Assembly (NCBI RefSeq): GCF_000384315.1
Contig: NZ_ARVW01000001.1
Span: forward strand, 8,415,001 to 8,479,000
Source of the DNA: Amycolatopsis nigrescens CSC17Ta-90
GTDB lineage: Bacteria > Actinomycetota > Actinomycetes > Mycobacteriales > Pseudonocardiaceae
DNA length: 64,000 nt
Direction of reading: 5' to 3'
Shown here: piece by piece, positions 1 to 7,972 of the stretch
Layout: every line of letters starts with the position of its first letter
Position numbering within the stretch: the stretch's first letter is position 1
Translations under genes and position numbers: made by a program
Notes under the pieces: model-generated
Database searches by the model: none
What the model saw: the letters and a program-made list of their open reading frames with translations, nothing else
What the model was told of the DNA's origin: nothing

Positions 1-2
1 GC

Positions 3-536
3 GGTGGCTCCCGGCGGCGGGTGCTGATCGCCGCGCTCGCCGCGGTGGTACTGATCGCCGCCACCGTGCTGACCGTGCTGCTCACCAGGGACGGCGAAAA
101 TCCGGGCAACACGGCCGCCCCGCCGACCACCCAGCAGCCGTCCACCTCGCCGCCGAACCCGGCGCCGCCGCCGGCCGAGCAGTCCACGTCGAACACACCG
201 AGCCCGCCGAGCAGCCCGCCGTCGACCAGCCCCGCCGCCGTACCGCTGGAGCAGGCGATCCAGGACTACTACGCGCTCATTCCCGGCAACCTGCAGGCCG
301 GCTACGCCCGGCTGACCGACCGGTTCAAGCAGTCCCGCGCGCAGACCTTCGCAAAGTACGAGGGATTCTGGCGCAGCATGCGGGCCGAGGTCTCAGGAGT
401 CGCGGTCAGCGGTCAGAACACGGTGTCCGCCACCATCACCTTCATCGAAAACGGCCAGACCAAGTCCCGTGAGCACCACGTCTACACCCTGGTCCAGAGC
501 AACGGCCAGTGGATGATCGACAGTCAGAGCAGCTGA
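3..536 (+). CDS. C-terminal part of a membrane protein, probably a Ser/Thr protein kinase (5' truncated)
   Basis: The reading frame is open at the left window edge, so the N-terminus is missing. What remains is a basic stretch (GGSRRR), one strong transmembrane helix rich in Ala, Val and Leu, a Pro/Ser/Thr-rich linker of about 60 residues, and a folded domain of about 100 residues ending in DSQSS. A juxtamembrane Arg cluster, one helix, a low-complexity linker and a small extracytoplasmic NTF2-like domain is the usual C-terminal layout of actinobacterial PknB-type receptor kinases. The DYYALIPGNLQAGYARLT stretch is of the kind seen in such tails. The kinase domain itself lies outside the window, so the identity is inferred. 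Confidence 0.6.
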   Translation, partial: GGSRRRVLIAALAAVVLIAATVLTVLLTRDGENPGNTAAPPTTQQPSTSPPNPAPPPAEQSTSNTPSPPSSPPSTSPAAVPLEQAIQDYYALIPGNLQAGYARLTDRFKQSRAQTFAKYEGFWRSMRAEVSGVAVSGQNTVSATITFIENGQTKSREHHVYTLVQSNGQWMIDSQSS

Positions 537-557
537 CCCCGGATTCGCCAGAGCCGT

Positions 558-578
558 GCCGTATAGGTCGTTATACGC
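558..578. repeat. Palindromic element, copy 1 of 2, between convergent genes
   Basis: The 21-base sequence matches 34078-34098 with a single difference. Its core is CGTATA, six bases, then TATACG, giving 6-bp inverted arms at 560-565 and 572-577. It lies just after the stop of the upstream plus-strand gene and touches the end of the minus-strand gene. The second copy is also between convergent genes, so a role as a bidirectional transcription terminator or a small dispersed element is plausible. Confidence 0.6.
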
Positions 579-2006
579 CTAACCGGGCGGCCTGGACGGC
601 TCCTGGACCGGCATGCTCTGGTTCCCGGACGGCACCTCGGGCGCCGGGTTGTCCCGCACCTGCGCCTGCGCGGCCAGCAGTTTCGCGACGGTGGCCGGGT
701 AGCGCAGCCGCTCGTTGCCCGCGGGGAACGGCGCGGGTGGCCGGGTGAAGCGGAAGGCCGAGGTGAGATCGCCGACCGTGCGCCGCCGCCAGTCGCTGAG
801 GTGCGGCTCCCGCACCCCGAACCGCCGCTCCAGGAACCGGACCAGCGAGGAATGGTCGAAGGTCTCCGAGCAGACGTAACCGCCGGCGGTCCACGGCGAC
901 ACGATCACCGTGGGCACCCGGAAACCCAGCCCGATCGGCTTGCCGTCCACGAACTCGTCCGGGGTGCCCGGCGACGGGGTCGGCGGGAGCACGTGGTCGA
1001 AATAGCCGTCGTTCTCGTCGTAGGTGAGGATGAACGCCGTTTTCTTCCACACGTCCGGGTTGGCCGCGATCGCGTCTATTTTGGACGCGATGTACTGGGC
1101 GCCGGCGGCGGGCATCCAGAGCGGATGCTCGGTCTGCGCCGAGGGCGCCACCAGCCAGCTCACCGCCGGCAGCCGGTCGTTCTTCGCGTCGTGCTCGAAC
1201 CAGCCGGCCGACTTCCGCACCATCGCGTTGCGGTACAGGGGCGAACTACGCGGCGCCTCGGCGAACTGGCGGAACCAGGCCAGCGAGTTGTCGTCGTAGT
1301 TGTCCTCCTCCTGGTAGATCCGCCAGCTGACGCCGGCCTCGGTCAGCCGCTCCGGGTAGGTCTTCCAGGACAGCACCGGCTTGGCCGAGGACATGTAGTT
1401 GTAGTACGCCGGGCCGCCAGCCGTGCCGTGCGGGTCGATCCACCCGCTCCACATGTACAGCCGGTTCGGGTTGGTCGGCCCGATCACCGAGCAGTGGTAG
1501 CCGTCGCAGACGGTGAACGCCTCGGCCAGCGCGAAATGGAACGGGATGTCGTCACGGGTGTAGTAACCCATGCTCTTCGCGCCCTTGGCCTTGATCCAGT
1601 TGTCCATCGCGCCGGAGTTCCACGCGGAGTGCTGGTCGTCCCAGTCGTGCGGCAGCCCCGGCGTCTCCTGCGCGCTGGTGACCGCGGTGTCGTAGCGGAA
1701 CGGCAGCACGTAACCGTCCGCGTGCGCGGCGTCCGGCTGGTAGAAGGCGGGCCGTCCGTCCGGCAGCCGCAGCACGTTCGGGTCGGAGAACCCGCGCACC
1801 CCGGCCATGGTGCCGAAGTAGTGGTCGAAGCTGCGGTTCTCCTGCATCAGGATCACCACGTGCTCGATGTCCTCCAGCCGGGCCGCCGGCCGCGCCGGGG
1901 TCTCGGCCAGCGCCTTGCGCAGGTTCGACGGCAACAGCACCGAACCCAGCGCGGCGGCGCCCGCGGTGCCAAGCACCCGGCGGCGGGTGATCGCGTGCTC
2001 GTTCAT
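579..2006 (-). CDS. Tat-exported phospholipase C / acid phosphatase family protein
   Basis: This 475-residue protein starts with a twin-arginine signal (TRRRVLGTAGAAALGSVL). It then shows the phosphoesterase-family signature IEHVVILMQENRSFDHYFG, in which Glu and Asn are metal and phosphate ligands, and a later TYDENDGYFDHV motif. These mark the bacterial non-haemolytic phospholipase C/AcpA superfamily, which hydrolyses phospholipid or phosphate esters outside the membrane. The ATG at 2006 follows GGAGTGAAACG and overlaps the stop of the upstream NHL-repeat gene (ATGA), so the two are translationally coupled. The C-terminal lipid-targeting domains of some PLCs are absent. The exact substrate cannot be read from the sequence. 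Confidence 0.88.
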   Translation of the reverse strand: MNEHAITRRRVLGTAGAAALGSVLLPSNLRKALAETPARPAARLEDIEHVVILMQENRSFDHYFGTMAGVRGFSDPNVLRLPDGRPAFYQPDAAHADGYVLPFRYDTAVTSAQETPGLPHDWDDQHSAWNSGAMDNWIKAKGAKSMGYYTRDDIPFHFALAEAFTVCDGYHCSVIGPTNPNRLYMWSGWIDPHGTAGGPAYYNYMSSAKPVLSWKTYPERLTEAGVSWRIYQEEDNYDDNSLAWFRQFAEAPRSSPLYRNAMVRKSAGWFEHDAKNDRLPAVSWLVAPSAQTEHPLWMPAAGAQYIASKIDAIAANPDVWKKTAFILTYDENDGYFDHVLPPTPSPGTPDEFVDGKPIGLGFRVPTVIVSPWTAGGYVCSETFDHSSLVRFLERRFGVREPHLSDWRRRTVGDLTSAFRFTRPPAPFPAGNERLRYPATVAKLLAAQAQVRDNPAPEVPSGNQSMPVQEPSRPPG

Positions 2007-3157
2007 CGTTTCACTCCGAACTGGACGATCCGGTCGTTTCCGGTGTCCGCGACGAACACCCGGCCCCTGGCGTCCAGCGCGACCCCGATCGGGAACCGCA
2101 GCAGTCCCCTGCCCTCGGTACCGAACTCGTTCAGGAACGGGCCGCCGGTGCGGAACTGCGCGACCCAGCCGTAGTCCGGCACCGTGACGTACAACCGCCC
2201 GGCCGGGTCCAGTGCGACCTGCGCCGGGTTGGACAGCCCGCCGAACCGGCTGTACTGGCCGTAGCCGACCGTGGTGGTCGGCTCCCCCGCCGGCGAGTAG
2301 CGCACGATCCCGTTGCGCCCGCTGTCCCGGATGCCGTTCTGCACCACCCAGACGCCGCCGTCGTCGGCCACCGCGATGCCCTGCGGCCCGCTCATCTTCG
2401 CCGTGATCTCGCCAGCCGGCTTGCCGGTGCGCAGGTCGAACCTGAGCACCCGCTCGTGCCCGGTGTCGGTGGCGAGCAGCTGACCGCCGGCCACCGCCAC
2501 CCCGCGCGGGTTGTCCAGTTCGCCCACCCCGAACTCCCGCAGGAAACCGCCCCACCAGGCAAATTCCACGATCCGGTTGTGCCCGGTGTCCGCGACGAAC
2601 ACGTTGCCCCCGCCGTCCACGGCGACCGCCTGCGGCTCGTTCAGCGACCCGGCGTCGAGCACCCACCGGAGACGGCCGTCCGGGGTGAACTGCTGGACCC
2701 GGTTGTTCCCGGAGTCGGCCACCCAGAGCAGGCCACGGCCGTCCACGGCCAGCCCGGCCGGACGATCGAGCCGGCCCGGCGCCCGCCCGGTGCGGCCGAA
2801 CTCCCCGGCGTACCCGGGCGGCGGCATCGGCGGGACGGCCCGGACGGTGAACCGGACCGGCTCGGCCAGAGACGCGTAGCCGTCGTCGTAGAGGTAGCAG
2901 GCCACGTACTCACCGGGCTTGACCTGGCCGGTACCGAAACCGACCTCGCCCGACGCCGCCGGAGCGTACTCCCAGGCGGCGTACTGGCCGACCTTCCGGC
3001 CGTCCACCGGCTCCTGCCCGCGCGGGAACAGGCCGATCCAGTTCTTGGCGTTCACCTTCGGCTGCGGCACCGAGTAGCTGAAGGTGATCCGCGCGCCCTG
3101 TTCGAGCGAACTCGAGTCGGCGCCGAGCGTGCCGTCTGCACCGTCAGGTCTGCTCAC
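2003..3157 (-). CDS. NHL-repeat beta-propeller protein with N-terminal Ig-like domain
   Basis: This 384-residue protein has a GTG start. Residues 1 to about 105 form a domain with a NWIGLF motif that resembles SKICH-type beta-sandwich domains; this is my inference. From about residue 115 to the end there are about six NHL repeats with WVADSGNNRVQQF, FVADTGHNRIVEF and FVADTGNDRIVQF signatures, which should form a six-bladed propeller. No signal peptide is visible. It is the first gene of a two-gene operon with the exported phospholipase. The pairing suggests a sensor or scaffold partner of that enzyme, but nothing in the sequence proves this. Confidence 0.75.
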   Translation of the reverse strand: MSRPDGADGTLGADSSSLEQGARITFSYSVPQPKVNAKNWIGLFPRGQEPVDGRKVGQYAAWEYAPAASGEVGFGTGQVKPGEYVACYLYDDGYASLAEPVRFTVRAVPPMPPPGYAGEFGRTGRAPGRLDRPAGLAVDGRGLLWVADSGNNRVQQFTPDGRLRWVLDAGSLNEPQAVAVDGGGNVFVADTGHNRIVEFAWWGGFLREFGVGELDNPRGVAVAGGQLLATDTGHERVLRFDLRTGKPAGEITAKMSGPQGIAVADDGGVWVVQNGIRDSGRNGIVRYSPAGEPTTTVGYGQYSRFGGLSNPAQVALDPAGRLYVTVPDYGWVAQFRTGGPFLNEFGTEGRGLLRFPIGVALDARGRVFVADTGNDRIVQFGVKR

Positions 3158-3389
3158 CGCGTGACCCTTTCATGGGAACGGGAACTCCGGGCGAACGCGC
3201 GTCTACCACCGGATGTCCGGAGAGTGCTGCACGTAACTGCTCTAGGAAACCGCGTTCCACGCAATATCAAGCATCCGCGGTTCGGCGTCAAGGGGCCGGA
3301 TGGTGGGCGTTCCTTCACTCGCCCGAGCGGTAGCCAGCACGCCGAACAGCGGGAATGCTGCATCGGTAGCCACAACCGAAAGGAATCCC

Positions 3390-3710
3390 ATGTCCGGAAG
3401 CGACGCGGTGACCGATCCCGCGGTACGTGCGCTGATCACCGCACTCAACAACGGCGACCGGGAAGCCTTCTTCGCGGCGCTGACGCCGGAAGCCACGCTG
3501 TCCGACGACGGCTCGGACCGCGACCTCGGCCAGTGGGTGGACCGCGAGATCTTCTCCTCGAACGGGCAGCTGGAGGTCGTCTCGGCCACCGACGGCGGCC
3601 GGTCGCTGGTCGCCGACTACCGCAACGACACCTGGGGCTCGATGCGCACCGCCTGGCGGTTCGAGGTCACCGGCGGCAAGATCGGCCGGATCGAGACCGG
3701 CCAGGCCTGA
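3390..3710 (+). CDS. Small NTF2-like (SnoaL-fold) protein
   Basis: This 106-residue protein starts at the ATG at 3390, preceded by GAAAGGAATCCC, a good ribosome site. The pattern of an N-terminal helix (DPAVRALITALNNGDREAFFAAL), then an acidic loop and four beta strands with WRFEVTGGKIGRIE, is typical of the NTF2-like/SnoaL fold. Members range from polyketide cyclases to isomerases and ligand-binding proteins. No cyclase-specific catalytic residues can be assigned and the gene is far from the polyketide cluster. It is monocistronic, with about 230 bases of non-coding DNA upstream in which I see no other feature. Confidence 0.6.
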   Translation: MSGSDAVTDPAVRALITALNNGDREAFFAALTPEATLSDDGSDRDLGQWVDREIFSSNGQLEVVSATDGGRSLVADYRNDTWGSMRTAWRFEVTGGKIGRIETGQA

Positions 3711-3762
3711 GCGGCTGGCTCGCCTCGCGACCGCCGGTTGAGCAGCCGCGAGGCGAGTGGCT

Positions 3763-4749
3763 CTAGCCGCGGTACGCCGCGAAGATCTTGGCGAACTCGT
3801 AGGGCTGCTGCGGCACGTTCGTGCACTTGTACAGCGGGCCCTGGCAGGCGTTGCGGTCCCGGGTCATCTCCCAGAACGACAGCATGCCGAGCCGCTGCTG
3901 GCCGGCGAAGGCAACTAGCTCCTGCGCATCGGACTGGGTGAAGATCTCGTCGCGCGAGTCGTTCTGGCCGAGCATCGGGGTGACCCCGACCATCCGCCAC
4001 AGCTCGGCGTCCGCCACGTCCGGATAGACGGTCTTCAGCTGGGCCTGCGTACTGCGGCCGGCCTGGATGGCCTTCGCACCCTGATCCGCGGGTCCCTGGT
4101 AGTAGTCCATCGCCATCACGTTGACCTTGTCCAGCACCACCCCGGCGGTCTTGGCCGAGCGCACCACGTTCAGCCCGTCCGCGGTGAGGCCGGTGGGCAG
4201 CACCGGCAGCGTGAGCGAGATCTTCAGCCCGGGGTTCGCCTGCTGCAGCTTCGCCAGCGCGGCCGAACGCCGCTGCACCGACGCGGGGTCCGCCACCGCG
4301 GCGCCTTCGATGTCGAAGTCGGCGTACTTCAGCTGATACTTCTTCACCACCGCGTCGTACTCGGCGAAGGTGCTGTCCGGGGTCGCGCAGGCTTGGGCGA
4401 GCTCCACCCCGGAGGCGCCGCCGAAGGAGATCTTCACGTCCCCGCCCGCCGCGCGGATCTTGCCGATTTCGTCCAGCTGCCAGCCATCCCTAGGGTCGTA
4501 GGCGGCGAACCAGCTCGCCCGGCAGCCTGCCGCGATCACGAACCCGAGGGTGTAGCTGGTGATCCCGCTGGCCGCGGACATCTCGGACAGGCTCGGCGTC
4601 GGCCAGGAGCCCATATCCACATAGGGCGCCAACGGCAGGTCGGCCACGGCGGCCAGCCCGACCGGCTCTGCCACGGCCGGGGCGGAGGTGCACACGACCA
4701 GCGCGGCGACGGCGGCCAGCGCCCGGAACCCGCGTTTCGCAACCGGCAT
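3763..4749 (-). CDS. Secreted glycoside hydrolase family 18 (chitinase-like) protein
   Basis: This 328-residue protein starts at the ATG at 4749, which follows GGAGG at an 8-base spacing. An N-terminal signal peptide ends near SAPAVAEP. The TIM-barrel signature appears as KISFGGASG (strand 3) and KYADFDIEG, which corresponds to the GH18 DxxDxDxE motif with the catalytic Glu retained. VNVMAMDYY is the usual strand-6 motif. The domain architecture matches bacterial GH18 proteins that lack a carbohydrate-binding module. It probably acts outside the cell on chitin or a related N-acetylglucosamine polymer. The gene stands alone, divergent from the MFS transporter. Confidence 0.85.
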   Translation of the reverse strand: MPVAKRGFRALAAVAALVVCTSAPAVAEPVGLAAVADLPLAPYVDMGSWPTPSLSEMSAASGITSYTLGFVIAAGCRASWFAAYDPRDGWQLDEIGKIRAAGGDVKISFGGASGVELAQACATPDSTFAEYDAVVKKYQLKYADFDIEGAAVADPASVQRRSAALAKLQQANPGLKISLTLPVLPTGLTADGLNVVRSAKTAGVVLDKVNVMAMDYYQGPADQGAKAIQAGRSTQAQLKTVYPDVADAELWRMVGVTPMLGQNDSRDEIFTQSDAQELVAFAGQQRLGMLSFWEMTRDRNACQGPLYKCTNVPQQPYEFAKIFAAYRG

Positions 4750-4899
4750 CGCGCGTACCTCCTCGACGGAGTGGTCTAGACCTCTACCGACCATGATGAC
4801 GCCCGTGCCGCCGCCCGGCTACGAACTAACGTAGGGAGTCCGCGCCGGGGCGCGAATGCCGTTCGCCTTAGGATGGCGCGGCAAGCATGATCACTGAGC

Positions 4900-4934
4900 T
4901 GGGGGCATGCGAGGCTTTCTTGCGCATGCCCCCA
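4900..4934. promoter_or_regulatory. Perfect 12-bp inverted repeat in a divergent promoter region
   Basis: TGGGGGCATGCG (4900-4911) and CGCATGCCCCCA (4923-4934) are perfectly complementary around an 11-base loop. The element sits between the divergent chitinase-like and MFS genes, about 110 bases before the annotated transporter start. It could be an operator or an mRNA leader hairpin. No other feature explains it. Confidence 0.55.
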
Positions 4935-5046
4935 TCGATCGGGTGCGGGTGTCCCGCATGAGCACTGAGGGGGCGAGGACCGCATCGGCGAGAAACCCGG
5001 CGCAGGCGAACCGGCCGGCGCGTCCACGCTGTACCGGGCCCGGCGA

Positions 5047-6999
5047 GTGCTGGCCATCCGGCCGTTCCGCCGGCTGTTGGTCGTCAACTACCTGTGCAGC
5101 ACCGCCGACTGGCTTTCGCTGCTCGCGCTGAGCTCCTTCGCCAAGGAGCTCGCCCCGGGGCAACTCGCCTTCACCTTCAGCAGTGTGGTCCTGGTGCAGA
5201 TGCTGCCCGGTCTGCTGTTCGCGCCGATCGGCGGCCTGCTCGCGGACCGGTTCGACCGGCGCAAGGTGATGGTGGTCTGCGACCTGCTGCGCTTCGGCCT
5301 GCTGATCTCCATCGCGCTCGTCGGCGACCCGGTCTGGCTGTACGTGGGCACCTTCCTGGTCGGCTGCTGCTCGATGCTGTGGATCCCGGCCAAGGACGCC
5401 GCGGTGCCGAACCTGCTCACCAGGCCGGAGCAGGTGGAGACCGCCGGCCAGCTCGGGCTGGTGATGACCTGGGGCGTCACGGTGATCTCCGGGGCCACCC
5501 TGTTCGCCGCGATCACCGGGGTGAACACCTGGCTGCACCTGCCGGCGCAGGAATTCGGCCGGCTCTACCTGCTCCAGGTCGCGCTGGCGATCAACGGGCT
5601 GTTCTTCCTCACCAGTGCGGTGCTGGTGGCCACCCGGATCCCCGAGCTGTCCCGCCGGGGCACCGCCACGGGAACCACCGCAACCGAGCCATCGCAAGGA
5701 ATCCGGGCCATGCTCCGGGACGGCGCCCGGTTCGTGCGCGACACCCCGCTGGTGCGCGGGCTGCTGCTCGGCATGGCCGGCGCCTTCGCCGCCGGCGGTG
5801 CGGTGGTGGGTTCCGCGCAGTCCTACGCGCTCAGCCTCGGCGGCGGCGACGCGACCTTCGGCCTGCTGCTGGCCGCGGTGTTCCTCGGTCTCGCGTCCGG
5901 CATGGCCGCCGCGCCAAGGCTGGCGCGGCGGCTGGCGCGCGGGCGGCTGTTCGGGGTGGCCATCGTGGCGGCCGGAGTGGCGCTGGTCGTGGTCGCGCTG
6001 TCCCCGCACCTGGCGCTTTCCCTCGCCGCGGCGGTGGTCGTCGGCGGCTGCGCCGGTGCCGCGTTCCTGACCGGGATGACGATCATCGGCCTGGAGATCG
6101 AAGACGCCATCCGCGGCCGGATCAACGCGCTGTACCAGCTGCTGCTCAAGGTGGTAGTGGCCGGGGCCGCCGCGCTGGCGCCGGTGCTGGTCGCCCTGCT
6201 GCAGCCGACCTCGATCAGGAGCTGGGGCGCCGAGCTCACCGTCGACGGCACCCGCCCGGTCCTGCTCGGCGCCGGGCTGCTCGCACTGGCCACCGGCGTC
6301 CTCGCCTACCGCAGGCTGAACGACCGGCAGTCGGGGCGGCTGCTGGCCGATCTCCGGTCCGCGCTCGGCCGCGGCCGCCGGATGAAGGGCCTGCTCATCG
6401 CCGTCGAAGGCACCACCGCGGCGGACACCGCGCGTCAGGCCGCGCTGCTGGCCGACTGGCTGCGCACCGGGCCGCGCGTCGTGGTGCTGGCCGCCGACCC
6501 CGCGCTGGACGACGAGCGAATGTCCGGCCTGCTCGACGCCGCGGCGCTGACCGGCGCCCGGGCACAGGCACTGGCCGCCGCGGCGGTGCGCGCGGACGTG
6601 GTGGAGAAGGTCGTGCGGCCGGCGCTGGACGCCGGGGCCGTGGTGGTGATGGAACAGTTCGCCTGCTCGCCGATGACCCGGCTGCCGGCGGTCGCCGAGC
6701 TGGACACCGAGGAACTGGACGGCCTCGCCGGCTGGGCGATCGGCACGCTGCGCCCGGACGTGAGCGTCCTGCTCGACGCCGACCCCGGTGACAGCCCGAA
6801 GCACGAATGGCGGATCGTCACCCTGCTCGCCGAACTGGCCGGCAGCACACCGGAGCGCTATCTCGTGGTGGACGGGGCCGGCGCGGACGACGAGGTGGCC
6901 GAACGCGTGCGTCTCGCGTTGCGCGCACTGCCGGTGGCCAGGGAGCGCGGCCGGAACCAGGTGCTGCCGGGGAAGGCCGCCGAACCTGCCTCCGTGTGA
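5047..6999 (+). CDS. MFS transporter fused to a degenerate thymidylate-kinase-like domain
   Basis: This 650-residue fusion has a GTG start. Residues 1 to about 425 form 10-12 membrane helices with the MFS loop motif GGLLADRFDRRK. Residues about 440-650 resemble dTMP kinase: a strand LLIAVEGT, a DxD-like region VSVLLDADPGDS and a terminal helix. The P-loop is degenerate: where kinases have EGIDGAGKTT this protein has EGTTAADTARQ, without the phosphate-binding Lys, so it is probably not an active kinase. MFS/dTMP-kinase fusions are known in actinobacteria; the substrate is unknown. The in-frame region before the GTG (from 4969) also looks coding (GEKPGAGEPAGASTLYRARR) but has no start codon, see findings. 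Confidence 0.8.
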   Translation: MLAIRPFRRLLVVNYLCSTADWLSLLALSSFAKELAPGQLAFTFSSVVLVQMLPGLLFAPIGGLLADRFDRRKVMVVCDLLRFGLLISIALVGDPVWLYVGTFLVGCCSMLWIPAKDAAVPNLLTRPEQVETAGQLGLVMTWGVTVISGATLFAAITGVNTWLHLPAQEFGRLYLLQVALAINGLFFLTSAVLVATRIPELSRRGTATGTTATEPSQGIRAMLRDGARFVRDTPLVRGLLLGMAGAFAAGGAVVGSAQSYALSLGGGDATFGLLLAAVFLGLASGMAAAPRLARRLARGRLFGVAIVAAGVALVVVALSPHLALSLAAAVVVGGCAGAAFLTGMTIIGLEIEDAIRGRINALYQLLLKVVVAGAAALAPVLVALLQPTSIRSWGAELTVDGTRPVLLGAGLLALATGVLAYRRLNDRQSGRLLADLRSALGRGRRMKGLLIAVEGTTAADTARQAALLADWLRTGPRVVVLAADPALDDERMSGLLDAAALTGARAQALAAAAVRADVVEKVVRPALDAGAVVVMEQFACSPMTRLPAVAELDTEELDGLAGWAIGTLRPDVSVLLDADPGDSPKHEWRIVTLLAELAGSTPERYLVVDGAGADDEVAERVRLALRALPVARERGRNQVLPGKAAEPASV

Positions 7000-7059
7000 A
7001 ACCGCGGAAGCGCTAGCATGTGGCGACAATTGCGTCGTCGGGGTGTTGGAGTGAAGCTT

Positions 7060-7902
7060 ATGTCGGAGACCGGTGACCCGTTGTCGGCCGTGGAGAACAG
7101 TCTGGACCGGCCGTCCGCGGCCCGCGTCTACGACTACTTCATCGGCGGGACGACCAACTACGCGATCGATCGCGAGTTCGGCGAACAGGTCAAGCAGCTG
7201 CTGCCGAAGGTCGACGAGTACGCGGTCACCTGCCGCCAGTTCCTCGGCCGCGCGGTGCGCTACGCCGCCGGCGCCGGCGTGACCCAGTTCGTCGACATCG
7301 GCTCCGGGCTGCCGACCGAGGGCAACGTGCACGAGGTCGCCGACGAGGTCCGCCCCGAGTGCGACACCAAGGTGGTCTACATCGACAACGAGCCGATCGC
7401 GCTCGCGCACTCGACCCTGCTGCTCGCCGAGACCGCCGACCCGGAGCGGCACCACGCCATCGCGGCCGATCTCCTCGCGCCCGAGGATCTCTGGGAACGC
7501 GTGCAGGCCACCGAGCTCATCGACTTCGACCAGCCGGTGGCGCTGGTGATCAACGCGGTGCTGCACTTCGTCAAGGACGAGCAGGACCCGGACGGGGTGC
7601 TCGAGTTCTACCGCCGCAAGCTGGCGCCGGGCTCGCTGCTGATGCTGTGCCAGATGACCAACGAGAACCCGGCCAGCGAACAGGAACGCCAGGCGCTGCT
7701 CACCCTCGCCGACTACTACGAGCGAACCACCAACCCCGGCCAGCTGCGCACCGCCGCGGAGTTCTCCCGGTTCTTCGGCGACTGGGACATGGTCGAGCCC
7801 GGTCTTGTCTACGCGCCGGCCTGGCACCCGGACGGCAACAGCCTGTTCAAGGTCCCCTCCGAGTCGCGCATCCTCGCCGGCGTCGCCCGCAAACCCGCCT
7901 GA
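7060..7902 (+). CDS. SAM-dependent methyltransferase, DUF574/PF04672 family
   Basis: This 280-residue protein starts at the ATG at 7060, preceded by GGAG at an 8-base spacing. The signature PSAARVYDYFIGGTTNYAIDR near the N-terminus, the SAM-binding VTQFVDIGSGLPTEGN and the VVYIDNEPIALAH strand are diagnostic of this actinobacteria-restricted methyltransferase family, present in many copies in Streptomyces and Amycolatopsis genomes. The substrate is unknown for most members. It follows the transporter fusion by 60 bases on the same strand and could be co-transcribed with it. It ends just before a strong hairpin that probably terminates transcription. Confidence 0.88.
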   Translation: MSETGDPLSAVENSLDRPSAARVYDYFIGGTTNYAIDREFGEQVKQLLPKVDEYAVTCRQFLGRAVRYAAGAGVTQFVDIGSGLPTEGNVHEVADEVRPECDTKVVYIDNEPIALAHSTLLLAETADPERHHAIAADLLAPEDLWERVQATELIDFDQPVALVINAVLHFVKDEQDPDGVLEFYRRKLAPGSLLMLCQMTNENPASEQERQALLTLADYYERTTNPGQLRTAAEFSRFFGDWDMVEPGLVYAPAWHPDGNSLFKVPSESRILAGVARKPA

Positions 7903-7919
7903 GGACCCGCTTTCCCCAA

Positions 7920-7972
7920 TCCGTGAAGGGCACCTTGCCTACGTTGAAGGTAGGCAAGGTGCCCTTCACGGA
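7920..7972. terminator. Perfect 23-bp hairpin, bidirectional terminator
   Basis: Arms at 7920-7942 and 7950-7972 are perfectly complementary around a 7-base loop (GTTGAAG). The element fills the gap between two convergent genes and abuts the TAG of the copper ATPase. It lacks a T-tract, as is common in high-GC actinobacteria. Confidence 0.8.

Noticed and set aside
6379..6999. Functional thymidylate kinase
   Set aside because: The P-loop lacks the Lys and Thr needed to bind ATP, and the domain is attached to a transporter.
4891..7827. Minus-strand open frame of 978 codons opposite the MFS and methyltransferase genes
   Set aside because: It runs antisense to two well-supported genes, its translation is low-complexity (Gly, Arg, Gln, His-rich) and matches no family; typical high-GC shadow.
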